64,000 bases of DNA. Origin: Mactra quadrangularis. Taxonomy: Eukaryota; Mollusca; Bivalvia; Venerida; Mactridae. The notes beneath the pieces were generated by a model that saw only the letters and a program-made list of their open reading frames with translations, had not been told where the DNA came from and made no database searches. Shown here piece by piece: positions 40,294-52,178 of this stretch. The stretch spans positions 42,107,917 through 42,171,916 of the forward strand of contig CM046298.1 of the NCBI GenBank assembly GCA_025267735.1, written 5' to 3'. Within the stretch, counting starts at the first letter, position 1, and each line of letters starts with the position of its first letter. The translations under genes were made by a program, and so were the position numbers.

Positions 40294-41244
40294 GTGTACA
40301 AACTCAGAGGTCTACTGACTTTGGCTCTCATGGGTACAAACCCAGAGGTCTACTGACTTTGGCTCTAATGGGTACAAACCCAGAGGTCTACTGACTTTGG
40401 CTCTCATGGGTACAAACCCAGAGGTCTACTGACTTTGGCTCTCATGGGTACAAACCCAGAGGTCTACTGACTTTGGCTCTCATGGGTACAAACCCAGAGG
40501 TCTACTGACTTTGGCTATCATGGGTACAAACCCAGAGGTCTACTGACTTTGGCTATCATGGGTACAAACCCAGAGGTCTACTGACTTTGGCTCTCATGGG
40601 TACAAACCCAGAGGTCTACTGACTTTGGCTATCATGGGTACAAACCCAGAGGTCTACTGACTTTGGCTCTCATGGGTACAAACCCAGAGGTCTACTGACT
40701 TTGGCTCTCATGGGTACAAACCCAGAGGTCTACTGACTTTGGCTCTCATGGGTACAAACCCAGAGGTCTACTGACTTTGGCTCTCATGGGTACAAACCCA
40801 GAGGTCTACTGACTTTGGCTCTCATGGGTTAAAAACCCAGAGGTCTACTGACTTTGGCTATCATGGGTACAAACCCAGAGGTCTACTGACTTTGGCTCTC
40901 ATGGGTACAAACCCAGAGGTCTACTGACTTTGGCTCTCATGGGTTAAAAACCCAGAGGTCTACTGACTTTGGCTCTCATGGGTACAAACCCAGAGGTCTA
41001 CTGACTTTGGCTCTCATGGGTACAAACCCAGAGGTCTACTGACTTTGGCTCTCATGGGTACAAACCCAGAGGTCTACTGACTTTGGCTCTCATGGGTTAA
41101 AAACCCAGAGGTCTACTGACTTTGGCTCTCATTGGTACAAACCCAGAGGTCTACTGACTTTGGCTCTCATGGGTAAAAAACCCAGAGGTCTACTGACTTT
41201 GGCTCTCATGGGTACAAACCCAGAGGTCTACTGACTTTGGCTCT
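40294..41244. repeat. 38-bp minisatellite, 25 copies
   Basis: The unit is GGGTACAAACCCAGAGGTCT plus ACTGACTTTGGCTCTCAT. Copies are nearly identical; the recurring variants are GGCTATCAT and GGGTTAAAAACCC. 951 bases divided by 38 gives 25 units. GGGT(N)nACCC gives each unit a small hairpin. The strong homogeneity suggests recent expansion. Confidence 0.97.
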
Positions 41245-42911
41245 TGATTTAACAGAATTACAAAAATGTAATTTGAATATAGTACTGGTGTATTCCAGGA
41301 ATGATGGGTAGGTTAACTGTCCACTATAATTGTGTATAATTGATTGACTGTTGAAAAAGGGCATAACAAAACAAAGAAACATTGCTTTAGTTTTATAGTT
41401 TGTTATCTATAATTATGATAATAAGTTTATCATTGAAATGAAAAGTTTAGAGAGCTGTCTTGATAAGTTCAGTAACATGCAACCTCTTAACATGAAAACA
41501 GACACTAACTTAGATATATCCCATTGCTTCAAGCCAGTAATTTGTAAGGCCTTCTAACATTTTATATGCGTTTTGTCTAATCCTGCATCACATCCCGAAG
41601 TAGAAGATGGTAGTAGCTTTTTATTGCTATTTTATTTGTTGGTAGGTCCTTGAACAGTTTATTGTTTCTTGTAATTTTTTGTTTGTGCTCAAGTAAGTTT
41701 GTATAGCATGCTCATTTTGACCTGGTATTGATTCTTACATTACATGCTGCAGTATTTACTAAAGCGGCAACTTTTTATATTTCAATTTTAAGGCTTTAAG
41801 TCCTTACACATTTCGACAGCTTAGCGCAAAACGATCGTAACTCACTTTTTAATTGAGTTACGACCATTTTGTGCTAAGCCCGTGAATTGATGATATTGAA
41901 TTTATTCTTCTTGTGTCAGGTCATTGTGAACAAGCTTTACATGTACTATTTCTAAAGCTATCCAGTTTTGCTCATTTTTTTATCATTTTGCTGATGTATG
42001 TCTATTTATCTGTCTTCACTTCTTATGTAATGAATATTAAAAATGAATTTCTAATAAAGTATATAGGAATACAATTTTTATCAAATTTCCATTCTTTTTA
42101 TTGCATATACATTTGTACATGTAATAACACTTCTGTTATCCAACAGACTCATTTCATTTATATGAGATCCTATTTTCTAGTATAGCACAATTTTAAAAAC
42201 CGTGATATTAGATCTAACTCCGAACTTCTAAGTTTTAAATTCTATTTTTTCAACTTTCTTGAGTACAAAATTCTCAAATATAACTTACATTTATTCACTG
42301 CTTTAATTCACATTATGTTTGTACCTGTAATATCTTATTTTTGTAGTCAGCATATTTTTTTGTTTGTATTTTTTCTTATTTTTTTAACTGCGCAATGTTT
42401 ATACCCACAGCTTATTTTTAGATTATTTTATATATTGGTCTTCATGTAGTTAATGTATTTGATGTTAATTTGTTACATATACAATGTAGTTATCATACAT
42501 ATATATTAAAGTGCTATTATTATTGAATGCTTTTTAGCAATAAATTATTGCTTTTGTTCTAGTGTGTTATTACTTTCTTGATCCCGTATCATACACCTGT
42601 GGAAGTTGAGGGCTTATTTCTTACCCTGTGTCTGTCGTGCCTCATAAACTATTGCTTTGAATAACTTCTCCTAAACCATTTGGCCAAAGTTGATGAAACT
42701 TGCTACACATGTTCCTTTCATAAAGCTCTTTCAAAGTTGTTCAAAAAATTTTCATGTAGAACTCACACTGCCATGTCAATAAAAGAAAATTTCAAAAAAT
42801 ATTCTTGTCTGAAACCACAAGACCTAGAGCTTAAATATTTGGATTGTAGCATCCTCTAACATGCCTCTACAGAAATTGATAAATCCTTATTGACAGGGGT
42901 CTAAATTAGTA
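41245..42911. other. Intergenic sequence with one small palindrome
   Basis: Only the hairpin at 41819-41881 is recognised. The rest is AT-rich without a supported gene. Confidence 0.4.
41819..41881. repeat. Small palindromic element
   Basis: GCTTAGCGCAAAACGATCGT with AACTCA pairs with TGAGTTACGACCATTTTGTG plus CTAAGC around a 9-base loop. Related to 12425-12503. Confidence 0.7.
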
Positions 42912-43156
42912 TTGTCCGTTTTTTCTCAACTGTCAAAACTTTAATAATTTCACAGTGACTGAATGCATTGTTTTTGTACTGGCGGCCTAATTGTTATTAA
43001 AAATATCTAGACTAAAACATATCATACGACATAAGAAGCTTTACTCAATCATAATACACACTTTCGGAAACTCATGAGTGTATTACAACAATAATTATAA
43101 CAAATGCATTCACTGTGAAATTATTCATGTTTTGACAGTTGAGAAAAAACGAACAA
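42912..43156. mobile_element. TA-flanked MITE (245 bp), copy 2
   Basis: The ends TTGTCCGTTTTTTCTCAACT and, inverted, TTGTTCGTTTTTTCTCAACT are flanked by TA on each side. The interior is the same as 15600-15842. This copy has the better preserved termini. Confidence 0.88.
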
Positions 43157-43617
43157 TATAAAAAACGTGTTTATGATGTTCAATTGAAACATAAGTGTTT
43201 TGTCCATTTATCTGAGTTAAATGGGTTATGTTTATTTTTTCCGTAATACTTTCTTGTACAAATAAAATAGACATTGTCGATTCTTTATGGAATGTGTAGG
43301 CATGACCGTGTACATATTCTTAACGGGAAGTAACTCTGTCTGGTATCTTTTTCAATGATACTCTTATTACCTCCCCTATCCTATCTCTCTCTGGTAAACG
43401 CCATGTCACTTCAATAAAGCCATTTTACGATAGACAGTGCGCTACCAACTGTCTTATCGTGCCTATATGTATACTATTACTGCAAACATATCCAATTAAA
43501 GATCCACAAATTTGTCAGTAACTATACAAAAGTCGTGTACATGTAATTTTACCTTTTATAAGAATATCTCTGAATTTCTGAAAGGATTTATTTTAAACCT
43601 AACACCTGTCGATTTCT
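43157..43617. other. Intergenic sequence without recognised features
   Basis: Nothing supported on either strand. Confidence 0.35.
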
Positions 43618-43856
43618 GAGCACCTTTTCACAAAATTCTTACGAAGGAATACATTGTAAGTCAATTTCATAATTTTGTAGTTCAAAGTCCGAAGGGTAAT
43701 AAAACTGACCGTAAAATAATATTCATATAGTTTACAATATTCTACATAATTCAATATTATTTGGAATTGATTGGCAAAAGCTGACCGAATTATCAATGTT
43801 TCTTGATTTTGTCTTATGATGATTTTTATCGTTAGATGTTTTGTGAAAAGCGCCAA
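43618..43856. mobile_element. MITE 'AGTGGTGCTTTTCACAAAA', copy 3 (diverged)
   Basis: GAGCACCTTTTCACAAAATT at the left, TTTTGTGAAAAGCGCCAATG at the right, and the interior TTCAAAGTCCGAAGGGTAAT match the other copies with many changes. Confidence 0.75.
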
Positions 43857-44099
43857 TGGCTTTGTATTGGAGGTTAAATACCAAGTTCTTTGTAAGATGT
43901 GTTACAAGGGTCGCCATCGAACCAGTGTTTATTGTACGTCCGTTATTTAACACTGGCAGTCATACAGCTAATCCAATGGTTACAATCAAGTAGACTTGAA
44001 CCCTGACAACCGGGGTTTGAGCCCCAGTTTTGACCGGTCTCATAATTCCAAGCATGAAAAATACAATAATGCATATTCTTCGTATATTTTATACTAATT

Positions 44100-44310
44100 T
44101 ATTTTAGCTCAATTGTGAAATAAGTTCTTACCACTTAAATTAATCGCACCCGGGCAAGTCCGCTTCCTGGTTCCCCCGTACTGAGCTTGTAGGATAAAGT
44201 TTCAGCCTCAAGGGAACACCGGAATAGGCTTTGGGTGGAATTTGAACCAACTCGGAGATGGCTATTTAATGATTACCAGTCCAATGTCGTAACCACTCGG
44301 CCACGCCCGT
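44100..44310 (-). mobile_element. tRNA-derived SINE, family D
   Basis: On the minus strand the head is ACGGGCGTGGCCGAGTGGTT (box A-like), followed by GTTGGTTCAAATTCCACCC. The body includes the complement of TCCGCTTCCTGGTTCCCCCG, shared with 26098-26304. Confidence 0.75.
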
Positions 44311-44361
44311 TACCATGGTCTTTTGTACAGATAGAGGCTGTAAGTTTAGTTAGTAATAGTC

Positions 44362-44413
44362 CATTCTCGTACCCCGAGGATATCAAGATTAATAACTACT
44401 GGGTACGAGAATG
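44362..44413. mobile_element. 52-bp hairpin mini-element with 9-bp duplication
   Basis: CATTCTCGTACCC at the left and GGGTACGAGAATG at the right. Flanks are GTAATAGTC and GTAATGGTC (8 of 9 identical). It is of the same type as 45572-45639. Confidence 0.7.
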
Positions 44414-44526
44414 GTAATGGTCAAGAAAGCCATAAAAAACCATTTGTATGTCTAAGTAGACCATCATGAGAGACAAGTAAAAACTAGTTCTTGTTATAAC
44501 ATTCTATATTTTTTATATTTTTTTAC

Positions 44527-44801
44527 TGGGTTTAACGCTGTCTCAACACAATTTTGGTCATTAACGGCGTCCAGCGCACCTAACGTAGCTTTCCTAGACC
44601 CATGTCTATAACCAGTACTGGCCTACCCTTCCACAAGGCCGGAAACTTTTTCATATTATCTTAGCAATGGAGGAAAATTGACATTATTGTCAAATTTTCA
44701 TGGAAGGGTATAACCTCCCCGAATGGGATTCGAACTCGTACCCCCTTCAGGACACGAGATTCCAAATCCCGATGCGCTACCAGCTGCGCTATCGACCCTG
44801 G
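44527..44801 (-). mobile_element. tRNA-derived SINE, family B
   Basis: On the minus strand the head is CAGGGTCGATAGCGCAGCTG, with GAGTTCGAATCCCATTCGGG as B box. The body contains GGTACTGGCC-type and CTAGGAAAGCTACGTTAGGT-type blocks shared with 57511-57783, and the tail lies near GCGTTAAACCC. Confidence 0.8.
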
Positions 44802-45571
44802 TTATAGAATTCTATGGCTTACATGTAAAATATACATTTATAATTATTCAAAGTTCCGTTTAAAAGAACTGGGGATAACCTGTATTTTGTCACAAAGGAA
44901 AACAATCCTGGCAATGATTGATTCCATACAACCGTAAGGAAACAGGTAGGCTACTTACGTTAATTAATTCTTTGAAATAATTTCATTCTATTCATTTTTA
45001 TCTACCTGATTGATTTTAAATTCTTACTTTGTTTACAAAATAAAATCGTCGTAATGAAGCATGGGTTGACTGACTGACGATTAAAAACTGTAAAGTTAAG
45101 TTAAGTAAGTTCTGTTGTGTTCTGTAGACGAGTTAATATAAACCAGCTTATAATAATGGTAACCTTTTGTTAACATGTACCGTCATTTTAATCATTATAA
45201 TTCTAGGGAAGGGGTTTTGAATGAAATTAATTCTGTTCGAACAACTATTGGTGATGATGTTGTTGTTGCTATTTGTATCTTCCTTAACATGAACATTTGA
45301 TCCGGGAACTACTTCAGTAGTAAGCATAATTATAATAATGATTATATTTCTCGTCCAGACAATTTAAACACAAGTAATGAATATGCCTTATTTGCAGGAG
45401 GAATTTAACATGTATGGAAAAAATCACTATAAATTGCAATAAGTTTTGAAGTAGGTATTTTAACGAACTTTTGCATAACAACACTAATTTTCACGAAGAA
45501 AAGCTATAGCATTATTTTACAGTATTGTTAATAACTTAAAAGAGAATAAGTGAATGCAAAATGATTTATAG
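44802..45571. other. Intergenic sequence without recognised features
   Basis: AT-rich, no supported gene or repeat. Confidence 0.35.
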
Positions 45572-45639
45572 CATTCTCGTTCCCAGAGTCTAGTAAGATC
45601 CTACATTGAGAATCCTACTAGACTCTGGGTACGAGAATG
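45572..45639. mobile_element. 68-bp hairpin mini-element with perfect 9-bp duplication
   Basis: CATTCTCGTTCCCAGAGTCT at the left and AGACTCTGGGTACGAGAATG at the right are inverted. Both flanks are GATTTATAG (45563-45571 and 45640-45648). A complete tiny non-autonomous DNA element, since a 9-bp duplication is unlikely by chance. Confidence 0.85.
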
Positions 45640-45749
45640 GATTTATAGTTGTCAATCAACAGAAAATGATCGACTCTTGGAACAGAGATGTAGAATCTAT
45701 CAGATAGATGTGTTGATAAAAATTGTACTCGTTCTCAAAAAGTCTTAAA

Positions 45750-46075
45750 GCCGCCCGGCTAGCTCAGTTGGTAGCACACAAGCCTACTTACTGATCGAGG
45801 GGTCGTGTGTTCGATTCCCGGGCGGGGCATACTTTCGTGGAGCTTGGACATGAAATTATTTCTACGACCATTCTCCCCCCTACCAATGATTTTTAATTAT
45901 GTAGGGCAGTTGTCAGTCACTGGCGAAAGTATGCGCTTAGTAGTTGGTTAACAGCGAAATCCAGAGATTTCGCCTTTCCAGAAGGAGTGAGTAGGTTGAC
46001 TGACCGCAGTTATATGACCAATAAATGTGTTGCCACGGCGTTAAGCCCAACAAAACAAACAAACAAACAAACAAA
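45750..46075 (+). mobile_element. tRNA-derived SINE, family C, with 12-bp target duplication
   Basis: The intact head GCCGCCCGGCTAGCTCAGTT and GTTCGATTCCCGGGCGGGGC pair as a tRNA acceptor/T arm. The body has TTAATTATGTAGGGCAGTTG and the tail GGCGTTAAGCCCAACAAAAC plus a CAAA repeat. CAAAAAGTCTTA lies at 45736-45747 and at 46076-46087, a target-site duplication. This is the best-preserved copy. Confidence 0.88.
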
Positions 46076-46087
46076 CAAAAAGTCTTA

Positions 46088-46762
46088 TATGAATGTATTC
46101 AGTAGTTTGATCAATGAGTAGTTTAAATGCATCGAAAACGAATACGAATAATACCCTTAGTTAACTTTACCGAGGTTGTGTAAGTATATACAAGTATAAA
46201 CGAACATAAAGTCATTTACCATTAAATAAAATAACATTATTTTATATCAATAACGCATTTACTTGGAACAATGTAAAACGATCGTGAATGACAGATTTAA
46301 ACCTGAGCTCACAAAGGTTTCAGTATTATCCGATACTATCCTAATTATCCCCAGTGGTTGTCAAATAGCCGCAGACTTAATTACCACAGCGGTTGTCAAA
46401 TAGGCACACTTCGTGAGAAAAGAATTAGCTTTGAACTATTCCTAATTACATAAAACGTGTAGATAAACGCGATAGAAGTTATATTAATAAGCTAGCAATA
46501 ATTACAATGGTCAGAAAAGCTGTTTAATTTTGTTGTAAATGGAACCCAAAGTTGAGTAATTGACTGATCTTTGTTACAGATATATGATCAATGAAGAAAA
46601 TAATGAGGGACGTTTGTCACGATCTCTACTACAATATATACAAGATTAACTATAAGCTGTACAAAGTATATATTATCATATCACCTATTTTAAATTAATA
46701 AATATTTCATTAAGTAGGGTAATCTTTTTAATAATATGGTGTCATTAATTCTGCAACCATAT
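46088..46762. other. Intergenic sequence without recognised features
   Basis: A short direct repeat GGTTGTCAAATAG occurs twice at about 46355-46405. No gene is seen. Confidence 0.35.
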
Positions 46763-46844
46763 TAGTCCTACATATAAGACCCTCCGTAACTCATTTCACA
46801 TTGGGACATTATTCTGTTACGGCAGGGTCTTATATATAGGACTA
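46763..46844. repeat. Palindromic hairpin element
   Basis: AGTCCTACATATAAGACCCT plus CCGTAAC pairs with GTTACGGCAGGGTCTTATAT plus ATAGGACT. About 28-bp arms with a 25-base loop. Confidence 0.75.
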
Positions 46845-47171
46845 CAACCATATACAAGTATATGAATAAATTAATAAAACCCTGAGCTTAAGTTTCATGA
46901 ATGATTTGCAATAAATTAGATGAAGAGTTCCAAGCATTTGCGATATATCGACGATGTCAAAAAATAGATAGATAATTAAGTGTATAATTTTACAAATCAC
47001 GTGCGAATTTGGACGACTTGTGAATACCAAATTCTTACTTTTAGATGGACAATGTCTATATAAAGTCCATTCGGCATACAAAACGAGCTAAGCATCATAT
47101 TTTTTATGTAATCATTTCTTTCATCTACATGTATTTATATATACTTTTTAGCTCGACTTTACGAAGCAAAT

Positions 47172-48560
47172 GGAGAGCTCTGTTGAACCTTGTTTTTCAC
47201 AACCCGTGTTTTTCACAACTTGTGAAAAACGCGGCCGCAATTTTCACAACTTGTGAAAATCACGTTAGTAATTTTCACAAGTTGTGAAAATTGCGTACGC
47301 GTTTTTCACAAATGAGCATTGTGAAAATTACGTTAGACATTTTTTTCGATTTTTAGTCCTAACGCAATTTTCACAACATGGGTCAATATCATTGTATATC
47401 TTAAAGTATATGATAACAAAACTAATGTTATAGTTATTTTCAAAATTAATATTTTATTTAAATGGTTGACGTCGTAATATGGACGCAAGATGTCACAACA
47501 CACCAAGGTCTTCAATAAGCCGGTATTACGCATTATTTAACCACCTTTAGGTTCAAGCAACCACTCTAGCACATAGATAAGCCATCTTAAGGTACATGAG
47601 CACACATGACCAATGGTACTGTTATATTGTCTGTATAACCAAGTTTTGTATCCAAAGCAATCGCCTCGAGGTCCATCGCAACTGCTCAAGCACAATTACA
47701 ATTTACAGTTTCATTGTCCTCAGTAATTACTATAATGCCTCTAGTAAGCACTTAGGCCCTAGCATCCTACTTTCGATAGTGTAATTCAATGTTCCTCTTT
47801 AACTTTTCTAAAATTATGTCACTTTCACAGCAGACTGTTGAACGATTTATAAGTATCATTTGTTCAACTAAAGTATTTGTTACTATAATACTTGACAATC
47901 TTTGTTTTAATCGACAAAAGCTCTATAGAACCAGAGACTCACTATTTACTTCATTGCAGTGCTTATAATGAATTATGAATGGAATTTTCAAATAGATCTT
48001 TAAAATGGCGAGGTTTTGAAGAAAATCAATACTGTAATAATGCCATGCTATATAAAACTTTGGTTAAATAAAGTTTTCGCTCTGTTCTGTTCTATTCAAC
48101 TATACGTCGTATACCCTTGATACTGTTAATCTGTATGTTCATGTATTTATATCATATATTTGACTTTATTTTGTACATACATGTACCTATCATGTGAGCA
48201 GTTGGTGACTTACAGTCCGTCTGGGTCGGGGTTTCATCTGTAAATACTCTTTTTATTTTTGTAATGTTGTCATAACACATGACACGAAAATAAATAATTT
48301 TCTTCCTTATAACCCAACTACTTATTTACTCACGACTGGCAACTTAAAAATGAAATGTGTGAAAAACGCGTTGGTACCAAAAAACTCAATACTTTCAAAC
48401 ACTTTTTGTCACATTTGAAGTTGTGAAAAATGCGTTTCTATGCTCTTATGAAATTTGTATGCTAACGTGTTTTTCACACAAGTTGTGAAAATTGCGGCCG
48501 CGTTTTTCACAAGTTGTGAAAAACAAGGGTTGTGAAAAACAAGGTTCAACAGAGCTCTCC
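47172..48560. mobile_element. 1.4-kb DNA element with palindromic subterminal repeats
   Basis: The ends GGAGAGCTCTGTTGAACCTT and, inverted, AAGGTTCAACAGAGCTCTCC are perfect for 20 bp and continue imperfectly for about 80 bp. Inside both ends are multiple copies of TTTTCACAACTTGTGAAAA, itself a palindrome: at least three near 47215-47295, and more at 48420-48530. GCGGCCGC occurs once in each terminal region. No transposase frame is present. The arrangement suggests transposase-binding arrays. The target duplication was not resolved. Confidence 0.8.
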
Positions 48561-48624
48561 TACTCGCCCTAGCGTCAGCGTCCGCATCCACATTTCTGAT
48601 AAAAGTTTTTGTGCAGTAAAATAT

Positions 48625-49040
48625 TTTTTATTATAACTTTTTTATTTCTTATGGTATCAACTTCAAACTTTAAATATATGTTCCTTATTATTCACCACAT
48701 CTCATGTGACAAGGTTCATAACTCCAAATACATTTTTTTCTGAATTATCTCCACTTGAACTTAGAGTTTTCTTTAAAAAATGGTTGTTTTTACTGAAACT
48801 GTTTTATTTTTTAGGTATTGACTTCAAACTTTAAATGTATGTTCCTTATTATCAACAACATCTCATGTACCAAGGTTCATAACTCCAAATACATTTTTTT
48901 CAAAATTATCTCCCCTTGAACTTAGAAATTTCTTTAATTTATTTTTACTTTAAATTCGTTAAAGTTATGTTTTCAATTTTAAAACGTGTATGTTCCTTAT
49001 CATCAACCACATCTCCAGTGACAAATACTTACTTAGTTGA
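48625..49040. repeat. Tandem repeat of about 170-180 bp, 2.3 copies
   Basis: ACTTCAAACTTTAAATATAT, TATGTTCCTTATTATTCACC and TTCATAACTCCAAATACATT recur after about 178 bases, with a partial third copy ending near 49030. Non-coding. Confidence 0.7.
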
Positions 49041-50009
49041 GCATGCTGTCTCCTCTGACAGCTCTTGTTGCATCTATATTATCTTTTGTTCATGTTCATG
49101 ATTATACCATATTTGTATTTTCAATTCTGGAGGAAATAAACTTTATATAATCGATTTAAATTAAGATAATTGAAGAATCCAAACTTCAGAACATTTTATT
49201 TTTTGACTTAATAACTACCATCGATCAGTGTATTAATTTGTTCTTCTTTATGTCATCACTGTAATCATTATAATACCCGCATAGTAACTGTAATGTATAT
49301 CATTTTTCATGATTGGGCATTTAATAATCAAATATAAATTTATTGGAGCTATTAGTAGAGAATAAATTCTTGAAATAATTAATGTAGCGGTGACGCCGTA
49401 GTTATCGTATTATTTTTTTATAACTTTTGTTTTACGCCTACTTTGCCTCATTAACCGATCCTGTCCATCGTATATTTTTACTCTTGAATCGCAATAACCC
49501 AGATAAAAATTTCGGGCAAAAACTTACGATAAAATTGTAAATCAAAATAAAAAAACAACGACATTTTTTTGGATTGCGAAGAATGCATTTTCTAACTGTA
49601 AAGTGTGGAATCTTCACATGGCAGATATACCCTGAAATCAACTTTTTGTTTTAACTATGAAAAAATGAAGGATGGTCAGATTTTAAGGAAAAAATATGTT
49701 TAATTTTGTATCTAATGTATAAATTAAAGGCTAATCACGTTTATCAGGCACCCACGTTGAGATCATTATTGTTAGTTTTTTTTATTATGAAATATGGAAT
49801 TGGCCACTAACGACATCCAGCACGCATTTATCAGTCCTTGGATTTGTATAACAAAATCTTAACTTTTCTAAATTTATCTCATATTCATATTGAATACACA
49901 AGTGATTATTCTAATAGAAATGAAACAGGTCAGAACAGAACAATACTTTTATTTCTCGAATTACACGTTCTAATTATTCATGGGAGTTTATATTAAGAAA
50001 ATAGAAATA
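49041..50009. other. Intergenic sequence without recognised features
   Basis: AT-rich. The minus open frame 49438-49641 has no family signature. Confidence 0.35.
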
Positions 50010-50384
50010 CAGTACCCAACAAAAGTTTGGAGACAAAAGAAATTCGCTACAGTTCTTGAATTTTGACGATTACTTTTGTAGAAACATTATTTTAATATAT
50101 TTAAGTATGTTTTATTATAAAATGAGAACAAATTTCATGAATGCAAAACTCTATAAGATTCAGCATCTGACATCACAAAGCCATCAAAACCATGATTATT
50201 GTAATAATTTTCTATAACAAAGTTTTTTTTCTATTTTTATTGTCTCTGTTATAATAATAATCATCACCAAAAAAATAATGCAAAACTGCAAAGCATTTCA
50301 AAATAAACAGTTATCAATTGTTAGCTAAAAGCTATTCAATAGGCCTAAAATCTGAAAATGTCTCCAAACTTTTGGTGGGTACTG
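50010..50384. mobile_element. Tc1/mariner-like MITE (375 bp)
   Basis: The left end CAGTACCCAACAAAAGTTTG plus GAGACA, and the right end, inverted, CAGTACCCACCAAAAGTTTG plus GAGACA, differ at one base in 26. TA lies on each side. The interior has no transposase frame. Confidence 0.88.
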
Positions 50385-52178
50385 TATATAATGGCTGCTA
50401 ATAGTACATACACACAACCATAAAAGGTATCCGGATAGTTTTCGGTATGATACAATACAGACATACAAGCATTCAGCAAAGATATTCGAACCATAAACAA
50501 TAGTAATTTGTCCTTGTTATTTCTGCAACAAATTGAATATAATATTGTTTTAATATTGAACAATAATATCCAAGAATAACCGTGTTTAGTTGGTCGAATG
50601 CAACGCCGTTCAGTTCCGTTTAAAAAACATTCGAAGATATTTTTTCCTACCTTTAACGGAAGTGCCTCTGAGGTATTTTTGTGGATTTCCTTTATTAAAA
50701 TCATGATTATTTTTATCAATATCTTATTGAACCGTAATTTGGTTTCAGTTCCATCTTGTAATTAAGAATATTTTCTATCTTAAAGCGGCGCGTGAATTAC
50801 CCGATCATTTTTGTGACGTCCGTTCCAACCGCCGCTATCATTAATAACTGACCATATTCGGAATACTTCGGCATTGTTCCTCAATGATAGATACGGTAAA
50901 CTATCCGCCGTTCGCACCTGAGGTCACGTGGCAAGACTCAATTCACGAGATAAAATTCTGACATTATTTCCTCACAGAATGGATGAGTATGCCACGAGAT
51001 CGGGGCTGTCTTAAAAATCGGGGAGAAATTAGATCTCCGAGTCTAATCATAGTCGTGAAATCATGAAAAGTTGAATAGGAAATGAAATTAGACACTGATT
51101 TCCTTAAGATCTTCAAAATGGAGGGTTATTAAAACAGTATAAATGTCCTAATGACCAACATACTTTATTAATTGTTTCCTTTAGTAAGCATCACGACCGA
51201 ACACATCCGAACAATGATGAACTATCCAATCGCAATTGAGATTTTCTGGTCCCGTCATTTTTATTAGTTTTTCATGACTTTCAGTTTGTAAGTTATATTA
51301 AAGTTTGTATCAAATTACATGGTGCTATTTAATGTAACACCGCTTCTAAACTGTTAAATCTCGTGTACAACTTCCGGACACTGATGACAACGTCTGCTAC
51401 ACCTTAATATTATAATTCCATCGGAAAGTCTGAGCTAATAAAATACTAACTGACCATTTTCGGCTTTTGTGCTGAGAAGAATTTCGAATTTGCGAGTTAT
51501 TAAATTAGCAGTTCAGGTTTTACTTAAATCGAACCGCTGGTTTTTAACTAATGACCAAGTGATTAGTCCCATTCTTAGCAAACAACTATTATTTGTTGAA
51601 AGTGTATACTTAATAACTCAAAGATTAACAGACATACATTTCAAATACTACATAGTATTTTGTTGGTCATTCTTCCAAAATGACAACATATTCTCATTTA
51701 ATGGTTAGCCTATCTAATTTATGGTACGTTATGTTACGATTTAGGCATGCATACTTTATTCATGACACAATACACATAAACTTTTTTAATATTTTTGTTA
51801 TATTGTCAATCAAAGAATATATATATATTTAGACATACGACCACCTACGGGGCCCATATATAAGACCGACTTGTGTGGCAATATTTCGTATAGTTGGTTT
51901 CGATATATGCCACTATGTAGGCATTTATTGAACATTACCAAACAACAGACCTAAGGGGTACTAAGTTATGTATATCAACTATATATTTAATTTCAAAATA
52001 GGTGACTTCAATATGACAAGAAATATAATACCCCATAAAAATTATACACATTAATGGGGCATATACCATTCACTATTAAAACCGCCTTATGCACACTATT
52101 TTAGTAGGGTACCCTACACCCCCCTACATCATTTAAAAGGTGCTAGAATTGCGAGGTCTGATATATGCCCCGTACGAA
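50385..52178. other. Intergenic sequence with a GC-richer patch
   Basis: At about 50780-51020 the composition rises and contains GTGACGTCCG (CRE-like), GGTCACGTGGC (E-box core) and CCGCCGTTCG. It could be a promoter or a single-copy regulatory patch, but no exon can be tied to it. At 51838-51870 and 52020-52170, blocks such as CACCTACGGGGCCCATATAT resemble the palindrome that follows. No gene is supported. Confidence 0.3.

Noticed and set aside
461..46000. tRNA genes at SINE heads (461, 20095, 22981, 45750 and others)
   Set aside because: Each head is joined to a conserved SINE body and tail and several have degraded arms, so they are SINE promoters, not functional tRNA genes.
50345..50719. 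124-codon frame on the minus strand
   Set aside because: It overlaps the right end of the Tc1/mariner-like MITE, has no recognisable domain, and its Ile/Leu/Lys-rich composition matches AT-rich chance sequence.
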